A stretch of 64,000 nucleotides of DNA from Adiantum capillus-veneris. Its lineage: Eukaryota > Streptophyta > Polypodiopsida > Polypodiales > Pteridaceae. The notes below the pieces were generated by a model. That model had not been told where the DNA came from and did not search any database. It saw only the letters and a program-made list of their open reading frames with translations. Positions 10,473-21,264 of this stretch are shown here, piece after piece. Each line of letters starts with the position of its first letter. The first letter of the stretch is position 1. The stretch covers positions 86,456,342 to 86,520,341 of the forward strand of contig CM043953.1 in assembly GCA_014529385.2 (NCBI GenBank), written 5' to 3'. The position numbers and the translations under genes were made by a program.

Positions 10473-12146
10473 ATGCCACCTCAGTACCTTGCACGATTGA
10501 AGGACGATTGGCGAGCTCTCAAGCAAAATGGTATGCCGGTTATGTCTTTTTCTAATCGTGTTTTGCAGCTAGGTACCCAACTTCGCATGTCGGATGATGA
10601 ACGCAAAGAGGCTTTTCTCTTTGGATTGGACGAGTATATCAAGTACGATGTCGAGGTATTCGATCCAATCGATCTCAACAAGGCGGTAGCGATTGCTCTC
10701 GCACAGGAGATGAAGCACAACAAAGGAAAGCCTAAGGAGAACAAGACTTCCACAAATACCTCGCAGACTCCTCAGAACGGTAAGAATGGTAAGAATGATA
10801 ACTCTTCTAACCAATCTACCAACAGTCTCTCATCAAAGAATTCTTCCAATGAATCTAAGGGTAAGGCTAACACAATTGCTAAACCTAAGCTTACTCCAGA
10901 TGAAAAGGTAGCACAAGGAATTGTAGGAGGTTACATCACTTCGGAAGAACAAAGCACTTATTCTAAGGAAGGTCGTTGTTTTCATTGTCACATTAAGGGT
11001 CACATAAAAAGAACATGTCCTAAGCTTGAATCGAATGAATCTAGAGAACCCACAGCACCCACTACATCTGTCAATGCAATGAATGATAACACGATGGTAC
11101 CCAAAGTTTTTCAGGACCCTTCCATTGATGATTCTCTCATTAAATGTTATGGTCGTACATCGGGGCACCGTTTTGTCATATTGTTTGACCCAGGTAGTAT
11201 GCATGATGTGATTAGCCCCTCTCTTGTTGAGAGAGCCCGCCTTGAAGTTAGTCTGAGATCTCCTATCGAGGTCTCTGGCTTTCGTCCTGTTATGGACGCT
11301 CTCATCACGAAGGAGTGCCTTGATGTGTTATTTGCAATTCAACAGACTGCCTTCACTCGAAGATTTGTTGTTTCTCCTCTCTCAGGATGTGATATGATTT
11401 TAGGCATGAAATGGTTTCATGAAATAAACCCTCTCGTTGATTGGGAGGCTAGCACTTTAACTCTCAATGCCGAAAGTGATTCTCCTACTGTCTTTCATGG
11501 AGTGGACATTGTTCCTTCTCCATCTCTCATTGCTAATATGCAGGACAAGGTTGATAAGGAGACTCTCTCGGTCTCTTTTTCTCCACAGCATGATACACAG
11601 GATTTGCATGATTGTGTGAAGCATGATGATTTGAAGGATAATGATTTGCATGATGATTTGGATGACAATGACAAGCATGATGATTTACATGTTGATGATG
11701 TGATTGTTCACAAGGATGATGTGTTAGTGGATGCTTTTCCTAGCGAAGCTAACCTCGTTGTAGATTCGATCAATCACGAAGATCCGATCTTGGCTTTCGA
11801 GTCGAGGTCCAAAGAACCCCCACAGGACGATTCAATCATTCAGGACGAACCGATCTTGGCTCTCGAGCCTTGGTCCAAAGAACCATCACAGGAAGTATTA
11901 TGTGTTTGCATGATTGATACGCATGCATTGTTCGAGTGTTTCATTCGTGAAGGTTTCCTGTATTTTAGTCAGCATCGTGATGTGATCCCTTTTACTAGGC
12001 ATGACATATTGTATGTTGAGCACATTTCTCTCATGGATGAGCACGAATGTATGCGGAGTGTTCATGAAAAGTTGAAAAGTTTATATGTCAGGAAGTCGCA
12101 TTCCATGTCTCTTCCTTGGCATGAAAGTTTCGGAAAGAGCACATGA
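10473..12146 (+). CDS. Family G Gag core, zinc knuckle, protease-like and unknown C-terminal protein
   Basis: A 557-residue open frame. Residues 1-85 complete the Gag core (LKDDWRALKQNG, LRMSDDERKEAFLFGL). A Asn/Ser/Lys linker precedes a CX2CX4HX4C zinc knuckle (Cys169, Cys172, His177, Cys182), which binds RNA. Residues about 225-335 resemble a retropepsin: RFVILFDPG with Asp239, and a distal MILGMKW. The usual D-S/T-G triplet is D-P-G here. Residues 383-410 are an Asp/His repeat. From about 440 the protein is of unknown type. It ends at a frameshift near 12126; copy 2 stays open there and shows a continuation. No RT or integrase motifs are present. Confidence 0.85.
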   Translation: MPPQYLARLKDDWRALKQNGMPVMSFSNRVLQLGTQLRMSDDERKEAFLFGLDEYIKYDVEVFDPIDLNKAVAIALAQEMKHNKGKPKENKTSTNTSQTPQNGKNGKNDNSSNQSTNSLSSKNSSNESKGKANTIAKPKLTPDEKVAQGIVGGYITSEEQSTYSKEGRCFHCHIKGHIKRTCPKLESNESREPTAPTTSVNAMNDNTMVPKVFQDPSIDDSLIKCYGRTSGHRFVILFDPGSMHDVISPSLVERARLEVSLRSPIEVSGFRPVMDALITKECLDVLFAIQQTAFTRRFVVSPLSGCDMILGMKWFHEINPLVDWEASTLTLNAESDSPTVFHGVDIVPSPSLIANMQDKVDKETLSVSFSPQHDTQDLHDCVKHDDLKDNDLHDDLDDNDKHDDLHVDDVIVHKDDVLVDAFPSEANLVVDSINHEDPILAFESRSKEPPQDDSIIQDEPILALEPWSKEPSQEVLCVCMIDTHALFECFIREGFLYFSQHRDVIPFTRHDILYVEHISLMDEHECMRSVHEKLKSLYVRKSHSMSLPWHESFGKST

Positions 12147-12634
12147 TCGTATGAGCACCAAGCATGGGCATTTCCATGGTGATTTGCCACAGTTGATTGA
12201 TTTCGATCAAACAGAAAAGATTCGATCGCATTGTTTGCATGTGTTTGATGAACGGGTTGTCACTCCGTTTATATGTTCAACTACATTGCATACACAGTCT
12301 TTAGAGAAGACAAGATTTGTTTCCTTCACTTTACATGGAATGGGTATGTTCATGGTTTTGTGTTGGAGATTGTTTTAGGAATTTTCAGCCATGGAGATTC
12401 TTGAAGACGATAGAAGCAGATCTCTAGACGAAGTTGAAGCAAGGAAGGATATTCAAAAGACTTTGTGTCGCTTTCGGCGCGGCCCATAGAAGCAAGCGTT
12501 GCAGACCTTTATGAAGTTCAAGTACCACACGACCCACACATCCGAGTGGGCCGGCGAAGAGTCCCTTCCAGGATTCCGGATGCTATTGGTGATCTCCGTC
12601 GACGCCATACAGTTCGGTACCAGTACCTCACTTT
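12147..12634 (+). pseudogene. Family G unknown C-terminal domain, continuation (copy 1)
   Basis: After the frameshift near 12126 the reading continues in the frame containing STKHGHFHGDLPQLIDF and ends FTLHGMGMFMVLCWRLF. It closely matches copy 2 (25228-25480). Beyond 12378 the similarity to copy 2 continues at nucleotide level through 'gttgcagacctttatgaagttcaagta' to the polypurine tract, but copy 1 has further stops. Function unknown. Confidence 0.65.
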
Positions 12635-12647
12635 GAAAAGGAGGGGA
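12635..12647 (+). promoter_or_regulatory. Polypurine tract, family G copy 1
   Basis: GAAAAGGAGGGGA directly before the 3' LTR start TGTCACGTG. The same tract precedes the copy 2 LTR at 25740-25752. Confidence 0.9.
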
Positions 12648-13826
12648 TGTCACGTGACACATCCCAACCCTATGTGTCCGTGGACATGCTATACCACAGT
12701 AGGGTTCAGTCAGTCCAATCAGTTTAGATTAGCAGTGATCTGGCGCTTTTGTGAGTCTATTCGTAGACTGTGCATGCCCAGTCACTTAGCATAGATGCAT
12801 ATCCTCCGGTTGCATGATCATCGGAATTCCCATCAGAATCCATTAGCATCAGTTAGGGGAATTTTCCAATGCATTTAGCCTATTTTCCTATTTATTGGGA
12901 TTTTCACTTATTATTTTTAAGTGACTTTCCTACAAAAGTAGGTCAGGCAATTTTGCTAAGTTAATATATAAGCAAACCAAAGTTCACACTTTCTGGCAGA
13001 AGAGGCAGCAGGAGCTTCCCGCTCAACAGGCAACTTCTCAGCAGTACCCCCCTTTATGACCCATCGCCATCCACCTCCCATGCCTGGCGTTTCCTCCCAC
13101 AGTCCCTAGATCCAACATCGCCAACAACCAACCTTGCCTGGCGTTTTTACCACATGCAGATCAGCCCCATCATAGCAAGTCACTTCAGCGTTTTCTCATC
13201 AAGCACTAACGCTAGACCTTGCTGCCCATCCCAGCGTTTTTGCCAACAGATCATCAGCGATTTCAGCCCTCTAGACCAGCGTTTTTCAGCAAGTGTTCCT
13301 CATCATTGGCAGCGTTTTCAGCAGGTGCAGATCTGCCCTAAAACGCAGCTCAGCAGGTACAAAGCATCAGCGTTTTCATCTGCAGCATGAACCCCGAAGA
13401 GATCATTTTCAGCCATAACCACAGCAAGAAAACAGTCATTTTCAGCCTCGAAACAACCACCGAATTCAGACATTAGAAGCCTACAGATTTCAACCATCGA
13501 GTCGTCGTCGTCATCGGCATAGTCCCATTGCATCAGTCCATAGCATACGCATTGTACACCTTTGTGCAATCAAAGTAGACCACTCTCGCCGACGAGAGTG
13601 GGGCCTTCGGAGGAGGGTTTTACAAACCTCTCGGTGTCGTATCTCTTCTCTCTCCTTCTCTTAGTCTCATTCATTTGCACGCACAATATCCACTCACTTT
13701 GTTCGTGATCATAGCACTCTCCACAAGACGGAAAGCTCTCTCTTTCCCTAAGAACTAAAAGGAACCTTGAGCAGTAAAGATCACTAATCTTGAGAAAATA
13801 CAACATTCATTCCGCTGCACCTAACA
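12648..13826 (+). repeat. Family G copy 1, 3' LTR
   Basis: Nearly identical to 8171-9368 over its full length. It lacks two short blocks present in the 5' LTR (after 13395 and near 13500). It starts with the palindrome GTCACGTGAC and ends CACCTAACA, followed by GTGGC. Confidence 0.95.
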
Positions 13827-13864
13827 GTGGCACACCATAATAGAGAGACTAAATAGTAAAGTCA

Positions 13865-16523
13865 CTAGTCACTAGTGCTCTCATCATCTTCCTCTTCTGA
13901 GCCTTGCTTATCAACATCATCCTCTTCCTCACAAGAGTCGAAGGATGACGGCTCATAATCTCCATCACTAATGAGGTTGCCTTGATCATCATACTTTGGC
14001 TCTCGAGGCTCTCTATCCTCCATAGTGATAGCCGCCGCACAAGAGCTGCTTCCGGAGCCTCGCCGCACATAGGTCCTAGGAGCCTCCATGGGTGTTGTTG
14101 ATGCTTTGCCTCTACCTCTTGTAGCCCTGGCACCTCTGCCTCTTGTAGCCGATGTAACTACATGGATGACGACCTTCTTGCGTGATCGTGTGCGAGAAAC
14201 CCAACGATCAATCTCCTCAAGCTCCAAGTAGAGCTCACGAAAAATCATTTCCTCCTCAGGGTCTTGCTCTTTATTGACACTCTTTAGAGAGTCAATCGTA
14301 AGTGTGAGCTCATCCACGTTGACCTATTTGACATTTACAACATTGGACAATGAAAACATAATTAGTATATTCAAACTAATTAAAGACTAGAGTATAGAAA
14401 ATGGAGTGAGTCGTGATTATAATTTATAATTTATACCTGTCGAGCCATAGGCATCTCATGCATAGAGCGCAACATGCGTAAATTGGAGCGACAATAGATA
14501 ACTCGCTCTAATTGCTTCGTTGAGAGCTTGTTTCGGATTTTGGTGTGGATGAGGGAGTATGCGGACCAATTACGCTCACATGCTCCCGATGAGCAATCCT
14601 AAAATACATCAAGAGAGGCATAAGCTATAAGAGACTATAGTTGAAGAGATTAAGCACAAAATGTAAAAGTTCGAGGCTTGTCGCTTACTTGGCCAAGAAC
14701 CCTCAAAGCAAGTCGTTTGAGAGTAGGCAATTGATAGCCAAAGCTCTCCCACCAAAATAAAGGCTTCACCAAGGATTGCCGCTTCCAACACAAGTTGGAA
14801 GTAATTGTGGTGCCTCTTTGGTCGCTATAGTTGATTACCTCTTGGAGAAATGCTCCAATGTCCTCTTCTTTTAGCACCTTAAAGAGGTAATTGTTGCACT
14901 CCTCAATAAGCTCTTGATTTGCAAAGAGTTCGGGCTTCTTGTAAGCCGGATGCAAGAGAGCCGCAAAGTAATGGATAGGTCTCTTCATCCAATCCCACCG
15001 CTTTGTGATTAGGAGGAGAATGTCGTCTCTCTTGGGAGAGTCCTCGAGGTAATCACTACAAGAAGAGAGAGGAAATGTACTAAGTAGAGAAACAAGCATG
15101 TAGAATTTAGATATATAGAGAATGTATTATGTAATAATAAATATGTAGTTATACCGTGTTCCATCGGGAGCCCCATCTAGGATTGTAGACTTCTCAATCT
15201 CCTTGTAAGCTTCCTCCATGAAGTGCCATAGAAGCCCAATAGTTGCCCCTTCCATGTCGGTCATGCGGAGAGCCTTGTACAAGGGCAAGATCGCAACGAC
15301 AAGACCCTTAATTTCTTGCAAAAACTCCTCCCGCAAGCAAAGCCGTTGGATGGCTTTTGCATCTTGTTGGGAAGCGGCGGACTCTCATTCATCCACTCCT
15401 TAAACTCATCGGAGACCATGGTCTTTTGTATTTTGTTTTGCACATCATAGAGCCGCTCTAGAAGTAGCCACATGGTGGCAAAGCGAGTGGCCGATGGCTT
15501 CTTCAACTCAAGGTCGGAGTAGGTGCGGTAAATGGCAAGCACCCTCACTTTGCCATTGATGAAATTGATGATGGAGAGTGCTTGGTTGAGGATATCTTTC
15601 ACCCAACCTAGCTCCCCTATGTCTTCAAAGAGAAGGTCAAGGCAATGAGAGGCACATGGAGTCCATACTATGGATGGAAATTCCTTCTCTAGCCTCTTAC
15701 TCATTGCCTTGCAATTTGAAGAATTGTCGGTAATCACTTGCACGACATGCTCCGCACCAACCTACACAAGAGGCATTTGTGACAAGAAGAGTTAAAACTT
15801 AAAAATTAAAACATAGGACTCATTGGCAATTGCTCAAGACATAAAGGCTCGATTTACGATTTTACCTCAAGAATGGCTTGGCGGATGTGCTTCCAAATGA
15901 ATGCCCCGGTCACTTTCTTCCCTCTCGAACCCGCATCCACCGCCCGCAAGAAGTACTCCAACTGAAGAATGTTGAAGGAGAGATTGCATTCAATCACCGT
16001 GCGGGCAATCTCTATTTCCACGATTCTTTCTCTCTCCTTGAGGAAGACGAGGGGTCGGAACATCCACCCACCGATTTCGCAAGAGAAGTTTGCTTTGCCA
16101 TCTTCGGAGGCTGGCCACCATCACTTGAAGACCCCTTGGACTTCTTGGACTTCTTGGAGGAGGTACTACCATCACATGAGGCCGCGGTGGCACCGGTAGC
16201 CATGGACATAGTTGGAGAGGCCTCTTCCTCTGAATCGGAGCTATCAACATCCGGCGACACGAACTCATCCGAGGTGACTCTACCCTTGCGTGTCTTCAAT
16301 GGAAGATACTTTCTCTTGCATTCCGCAAGGATATCTTCAGGGATATTAGGACATGGCTCCGCTTGTCCTCCCATCTTAGTCAAGTGGATGATGAGACGGG
16401 TGACGGAAGAGGTCATAGCTTTTGGGCAATATTTGCACCACCACTTGCAAGAGTTTTGCTTGCCCCCACCCGCTCAAAATATCGGCAATGCTTCTCAAAG
16501 GCTTCATGAAGAGGAGGCGGCAT
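13865..16523 (-). pseudogene. hAT-family transposase, five exons, decayed
   Basis: Encodes a cut-and-paste transposase. From the N-terminus it has a BED-type zinc finger (CKWWCKYC then VTRLIIHLTKMGG, about 16380-16460), a DUF659-like core with VVQVITDNSSN and WTPCASHCLDLLFEDI (15600-15760), and a C-terminal dimerisation domain (WWESFGYQLPTLKRLALRVLGQ, then SSGACERNWSAYSLIHTKIRNKL). An acidic tail ends at TAG 13865-13867. Four GT-AG introns restore continuity: 15762-15865, 15056-15154, 14599-14688 and 14324-14436. Single-base frameshifts lie near 16465 and near 15370. Around 15970 the reading jumps from IECNLSFNI to FLRAVDAG, skipping the part that carries the first catalytic Asp (usually SDGW). 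The protein would be inactive. Confidence 0.88.
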
Positions 16524-16576
16524 TATGTAGTATGTAGCTAGTAGCTACTAGTATGATGTATGATGTATGAATAGAT

Positions 16577-16626
16577 TAGAGAGAGAGAGAGAGAGAGGGG
16601 GGGGGAGAGAGGGAGAGAGAGAGAGA
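16577..16626. repeat. GA microsatellite in the hAT leader
   Basis: GA repeats with an internal G run, in the 5' leader of the transposase gene. A CT/GA tract at a comparable place is found in the MITE at 27676-28390. Confidence 0.9.
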
Positions 16627-17098
16627 CCCAAGGAAGCTTGAAGGAGAGACCCGTCACCCAAGGGAGCTTGAAGGAGAGAGACGGTAGACCCAATGGAGAC
16701 TCGAGAGCTTGAGCCCACTTGAGAGCTTCAATGGAAGCACATGGATGATGAGAGGCTAGAGCATTGAGAGGCTTAGGGCTAGAGCTTGTACAATGTAGCT
16801 TGTAGTTGTAGGTTGTGTTGGATAACAAAGGGAAAGGGTTGCTTAAATAGGAAGAGCCTAGAGGAAGAGCATGTGAGCAATGGGCAATAAGCATGGCAAT
16901 GGCCCATGGGCCATGGGCATTGCAATTGGCTTCAAAACTGCCCGTAAACGGCTCCAAAAGGCCTACAAAGTGGACGCTGCAAACGTTAAAAAAATTGCCA
17001 ACGGTCATAAACTGCCGAAAAAAATGACCGGACGGAACGAACAGGATGGGTCCGGCAAGACGGAACGACAGGTTCCGTTCGACGTACGAAAACTACCC
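16627..17098 (-). other. hAT 5' region: promoter, leader and subterminal GTTCCG motifs
   Basis: Minus sense from the terminus: repeated GTTCCG/CGGAAC motifs (17030-17080), a palindromic 'gcccatgggccatgggc' (16904-16920), an AT-rich TATTTAAG (near 16850) that could act as a TATA box, then a leader rich in CAAGCTCTC. Subterminal repeats of this kind bind hAT transposases in characterised elements; that role is inferred here. Confidence 0.5.
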
Positions 17099-17106
17099 TA
17101 GACTGA

Positions 17107-18700
17107 TCTTTACCAGTACCAGTAGTGACTATAATCTGTCCTACTGACTGCTTGACTTCAGTGGTCTGAGCAGGTTGTTTGTCAGCCTGGCTAACTAGAG
17201 TCTTTTCAGTAGTCACTGTCTTGACTTGACTCTCTATCTGCTTCAGAAAAGCACTGCTCTTCGTCAGTGTCGTCTTCGGTTTCTTCGAGCTGCCAGATTC
17301 ATCGTGAGTAGCCTTCCTTTTCAGACCAGTCGGAGTGGTCTGACTGTCCGTGGCTTCTTCATCTGAAGACAAATCAATATTTTTTTTGATTCTAGAACTG
17401 GCTTCTCACTCCAAGCCATTCTTACCTGGTCATGAACTTTTGGAGCAGTTGCCCAATATAAAAATTGCCAAACATACCAAGCTTTAAATACACTCTAGGA
17501 TTTCAACTTGGCAGTTTGTTGAAGCACGTTGTGTGACAGGATCTGACAAAGGTTGATAGAAACCTTTGAATCCAATGTCTTTACTAGCAGCATAGCGAAA
17601 ACCTTGTCTGACACATATGTTGGATTATTTTTAAGACTGACGGCTTCAGCTACAAACCTATAGGTAGAAGAAGCTTCCAGTCCAGCCACTGGAATCCCTT
17701 GACCACTGGTTTTTCTTTTTCGCTTGGCAGCCTCATCCTCCTTCAGGACTATACTGATCTGCTGTGAAGTTGCCACAGACGGCTTGGGCTCATTTGGCAT
17801 CCAAAATGCAAAAGCTATGTCGTCTAGTGTGGCAGACACCTTTTTGCCATACACCATAGAACTGCCATCTTCAACATCGAAAGAGTCGAGAACCTGCTTG
17901 ATGATGACTGCGTCAAAAGCAATTCTTGTGGCTTGCAGAACCACCCGTAAATCCCATAGTTGCACCAAAGCCATAGCTTGGTCAGTGAACAGTAACGTTG
18001 AATCTTACTGTAAGGAATGATGGGAAGGCTTGCCTTTGCAGCAGTGACAATACCTTGGGTTTCATCGAGAGATTCCTGCATCTTGTCTGAAAGTTTCCTC
18101 CTACCCATACACTGTGAAGATGACGAAACAGGTGAGGAAGAGGAAGACTTACTTGATACTTCAAAGCCGTACCAAGGTATTGCTAGCAAAGCTAGACGAC
18201 AGCCGACTGTCTCTTCAGAAGACGAAGTCTGCGGCTGTAGTGAAGATACCTCAGAGCTTGGCGATGGCGAATGAACAACAGGAGGGAATCGTCACGCAGG
18301 AGATTTGTGAGGAAAAATGCCGACTCTCCTTACTGTTATACGCGTTCACGCCATAAAAGCTCCACCACTCGCCATTCCTAGACTTTTGTGCGTCGCTGCT
18401 GTTGTGGCAGACATGCATTGGACAAGACTTCTACTCATCCTTGAAATGATTACTATTGGCGTGCCATCTGACTGTTGGGCGCTTAAAAATTGAAAACTGT
18501 GTTTCCACTCATACTGGGCTGGGCTCCAGTCTGGCTTGATCACACTAGTACTCGTACCAGTATCCATCTAGCTTGGTCCCAGTGACACTGGTTCTGAAAC
18601 TGGAACTGGCTGCACATGAAAAAGCCCAAAAATATCTGATTCTGGTATCTCTTGATCTTCAGTTCCCAGCTCCCTAGTACCTTGTTCCTAGTCATGCTCT
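17107..18700 (-). pseudogene. Element 2 accessory ORF, N-terminal half
   Basis: Minus-strand segments 18567-18346, 18189-17990, 17974-17495 and 17372-17107 in shifting frames. The best preserved part (17495-17974) has ATRIAFDAVIIKQVLDSF and NNPTYVSDKVFAMLLVKTL. It resembles in spacing the segment ITKEIVAEALGL...NHAVATTFTQVLKLTI of the ORF at 39034-40482. Lys/Ser/Thr-rich sequence follows, and the frame is cut by the hAT at 17098-17106. It lies downstream of integrase on the same strand, the place of env-like ORFs in Athila-type elements. No transmembrane segment or env motif is evident. Confidence 0.6.
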
Positions 18701-18719
18701 CTAGCTTCGGAATAGTAGA

Positions 18720-19878
18720 GCTTGATCTTCGCACCATTATACACTCCTAGCAACAGTAATCCAGATAAATCTTTCAATCTTACTATGCCATTGGAGAAAA
18801 CCGAGTCTACCTCAAATGGTCCTGCCCAGGCAATTTTGAGGTTTGACTTCTTAAGACCCAATCTAGACTAATAGATGAGCACTAAATCTCCTTTCTGAAA
18901 TTCTCGGACCTTAATTCTGCGATCATGCCAGTGCTTCCCGGGTTGTTGAACAATCTCTTGTTCCAACATAGCCCGTTGCCTGAGTTCATCTAACTGCATA
19001 AGCTCATCCAAGCGCTTTTTCAGATTGTGATTAAAGTCTAAGCCATACTTCACAGCCATTCTCAGACTTGGGATAACAAACTCCATAGGAACCACAGCTT
19101 TAGTGGCATACACCAGTCTGAATGGTGTCAACCCTATAGTGACCTTGTAAGCTGTCCTATATGCCCATAAAGCACTCTGGAGCTTCAAATCCCACTGGTC
19201 TCGCTTCTTCTGCACAACCTTAGTTAGAACAGTCTTGATTGTCTTGTTACTACTTTCAGCCTGTCCATTGCATCTGGGATAATAAGGGGTAGATTTCCGA
19301 TGCTTGACTGAAAGCATATCCAGTAGAATCTCCATGGTGTCATTGATAAAATGTGTCCTTTGGTCCGACACAATCTCTATCGGACATCCATATCGACAGA
19401 CAATATTCTCAAAAAGAAACCTTGCAGTTGACTTGGCTGTGTTGTCAGGAAGAGCCTTAGCTTCAACCCACTTAGTGACATAGCAAGTAACCATTACTAT
19501 GTACTTGTTCTTTTTGGGAGTAACCTTCTTAAAAGGTCCCATAAAATCTAGGCTCCATTTCATGAAAATACCCAGTGGTTGTACTGACGTTAAAGGAGTC
19601 ATATCTGAAGCTGTAGGTCTACCCATTCTTTGGCATATATCACAAGTTTTGCAAAAACTTCTAATGTCAGTGATTAATGTTTGCCACCATAGACCAGCTT
19701 GCAGAATCTTCTTGTAGGTAACTTCATTGGAAAAATGTCCACTTGATTCGCCATTATGTGCCTCTGAGATAACTCGCATTCTCCCTTCCATAGGCACACA
19801 ACACCGAAGAATACCATCAACCCCTAACCAATAGAGTGAGCCTGCGATGATGGTAAACTTCAAGCTCTTGATGACCAA
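18720..19878 (-). pseudogene. Element 2 integrase
   Basis: The 336-residue frame (19878-18868) starts with an HHCC zinc-binding domain (His41, His48, Cys79, Cys82). The DDE core follows, with Asp111 in SLDFMGPF, Asp172 in VSDQRTHF and Glu208 in NGQAESSNK. The Asp-Glu spacing is 35 residues, as expected. A C-terminal domain with HDRRIKVREFQKGDLVLIY is interrupted by a TAG at about 18865 and then continues GLKKSNLKIAWAGPFEVDSV to about 18720. Catalytic residues are intact; the stop alone breaks it. Confidence 0.93.
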
Positions 19879-19947
19879 AGCCTTCTTCTGGTTCTGCTTC
19901 CAGTCATCTATGAAAGCACCTTGAGAAAGAAACTGATAAACATCATA

Positions 19948-20558
19948 CTATTCAGGATCAACTAATTCTCCTGCTTCCAACTGGAATAAGTCAGCATCCA
20001 CTGGTTCATCCCTCAAAGATGCTTCTGAATAACCCTCTGTACTTCTGGATAGAAAATCAGCTCCACAGTGATTCTTGTCAGGCTTATGAAAAATTCTGAA
20101 TTTAAACTCCATGAGGAATATCATCCACCGTGTTAGCCTGCCTTGAATAATGACTTTATTAATCAAGAACAGAAGAGCCTAATGATCCACATAGAAATGA
20201 AATAGTTTGCCTAGCAGGTAATGCCTGAATTTTGTAGCGCTGAAAACCATTCCTAGGGCTTCTCGTTCAGTGGTCGTATAACCTTGTTCAGCAGCCTGAG
20301 TAAATCTGCGACTGGCAAAATAAACAGGATGATCAGTCCTCCATATGGCTGAGCCAATATCGCCTCCATTGCCAGTCCCGACGCGTCCACATGTACATGG
20401 AAAATAACATCCCAGTTTGGTTGCCTGAGGACTGGTTTACTGATAATGGCCTTTTTCAAGTTCTGAAAGCTTTCCTCACACTCAGCAATCCAATTGAACT
20501 TACTGGTCTTCTTTGTGAGCTCATATAATGGTACTGCTCGAGAGGCAAACTTATGCAC
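19948..20558 (-). pseudogene. Element 2 RNase H
   Basis: Two frames. The first (20558-20253) has FNWIAECEESFQNLKKAI and VIFHVHVDASGLAMEAIL with the first catalytic Asp. The second, ending at 19948, has GRLTRWMIFLMEFKFRIFHK and CGADFLSR. Between them the conserved DHQALL box reads DH-stop-ALL, with TAG at 20179-20181, most simply a CAG to TAG change. A frameshift lies near 20290. Confidence 0.9.
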
Positions 20559-21264
20559 AAACCTTCTGTAGAATTTATATAACCCAGGAAAGAGCTTAAC
20601 TCAGATGCACTTCTAAGTGCTTTAGCTTGCTGAACACACTGGATTTTATCGTTGGCCATTTCTATTCCATTACGGGATACTACATGTCCCAGTAGTTGTC
20701 CTTTCCAGACTAGGAAAACGGATTTAAATGGATTCAGACAAATCCGCTTCTCCTGACAACGTTTGAAAACCATTTCTAGGAATAGTAAGTGTTGTTCCTC
20801 ATCTGAATATACAGTAAAATCATCCATAAAGATGGCGAGGAACCGATGAAGGAACTCATTGAACATTTCCATCATACACCGCTGAAAGTAGCTGGTGCAT
20901 TGCACAGGCCGAAAGGCATCACCAAATACATGAAAGCTCTCCACTCGGTGATGAAAGTGGTCTTCGCTCGATCCTCAAGAGCGATCTGTAACTGGTTATA
21001 GCCACTGTAACCGTCCATAAAACTATACATTTCGTATCCTGCAATTTCATTAAGCAACATGTCAGTAAAAGGCAATGGGAATGGATCTTTAATAGTTTGG
21101 GCATTGAGTTTCCTATAGTCAACACAGACTCTCAATTTCCCATTCTTCTTAGGAACTACTACTACGAGAAACAGCCAATCACTACTGGCCACTTCTGTGA
21201 TGAACCCAGCCTTGAGAAGATTGTCAATCTCTTCCTTGACCTTCTTAGCATAGTTGGGATTCAT
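20559..21264 (-). pseudogene. Element 2 reverse transcriptase
   Basis: Domain order is typical of Ty3: KEEIDNLLKAGFITEV, VPKKNGKLRVCVDYRKLNA, FMDGYSGYNQLQI, MPFGLCNAPATF, then in another frame the catalytic IFMDDFTVYSD and LLGHVVSRNGIEM. Frameshifts lie at about 20880 and 20570. The MDD catalytic pair is retained. Confidence 0.93.

Larger units (their letters stand above)
8171..13826 (+). mobile_element. Family G LTR element, copy 1 (gag-only, nearly complete)
   Basis: Two nearly identical LTRs (1198 and 1179 bp) enclose 3279 bp with primer site, gag, zinc knuckle, protease-like domain, an Asp/His-rich repeat, an unidentified C-terminal domain and a polypurine tract. No reverse transcriptase, RNase H or integrase motif is present, and the internal region is too short for them. 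This matches the class of terminal-repeat retrotransposons with only a GAG region (TR-GAG). Flanks GTGGA and GTGGC match at 4 of 5 positions. High LTR similarity makes it the youngest insertion in the nest. Confidence 0.92.
7779..17098 (-). mobile_element. hAT DNA transposon, interrupted by family G copy 1
   Basis: The coding core (13865-16523) is a hAT transposase. The outer ends share a degenerate inverted terminus: left 'gtaagttttgtacgcgtacg', right reverse complement 'gtagttttcgtacg'. The flanks are TAGTCTCA (7771-7778) and TAGACTGA (17099-17106), which match at 6 of 8 positions, the size of a hAT target duplication. Element 2's accessory ORF reads GTGKDQ just outside the right end and MDQAKATTF just outside the left end, which independently places the insertion. 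Without the nested LTR element the transposon is about 3.66 kb. Confidence 0.8.

Noticed and set aside
10460-10480. Programmed ribosomal frameshift in family G gag
   Set aside because: The shift lies within the Gag core, not between gag and pol, and no slippery heptamer is evident. A one-base deletion is simpler.
12465-12794. 109-codon ORF running from the family G internal region into the LTR
   Set aside because: It is not the frame conserved with copy 2 and crosses the polypurine tract and LTR start.
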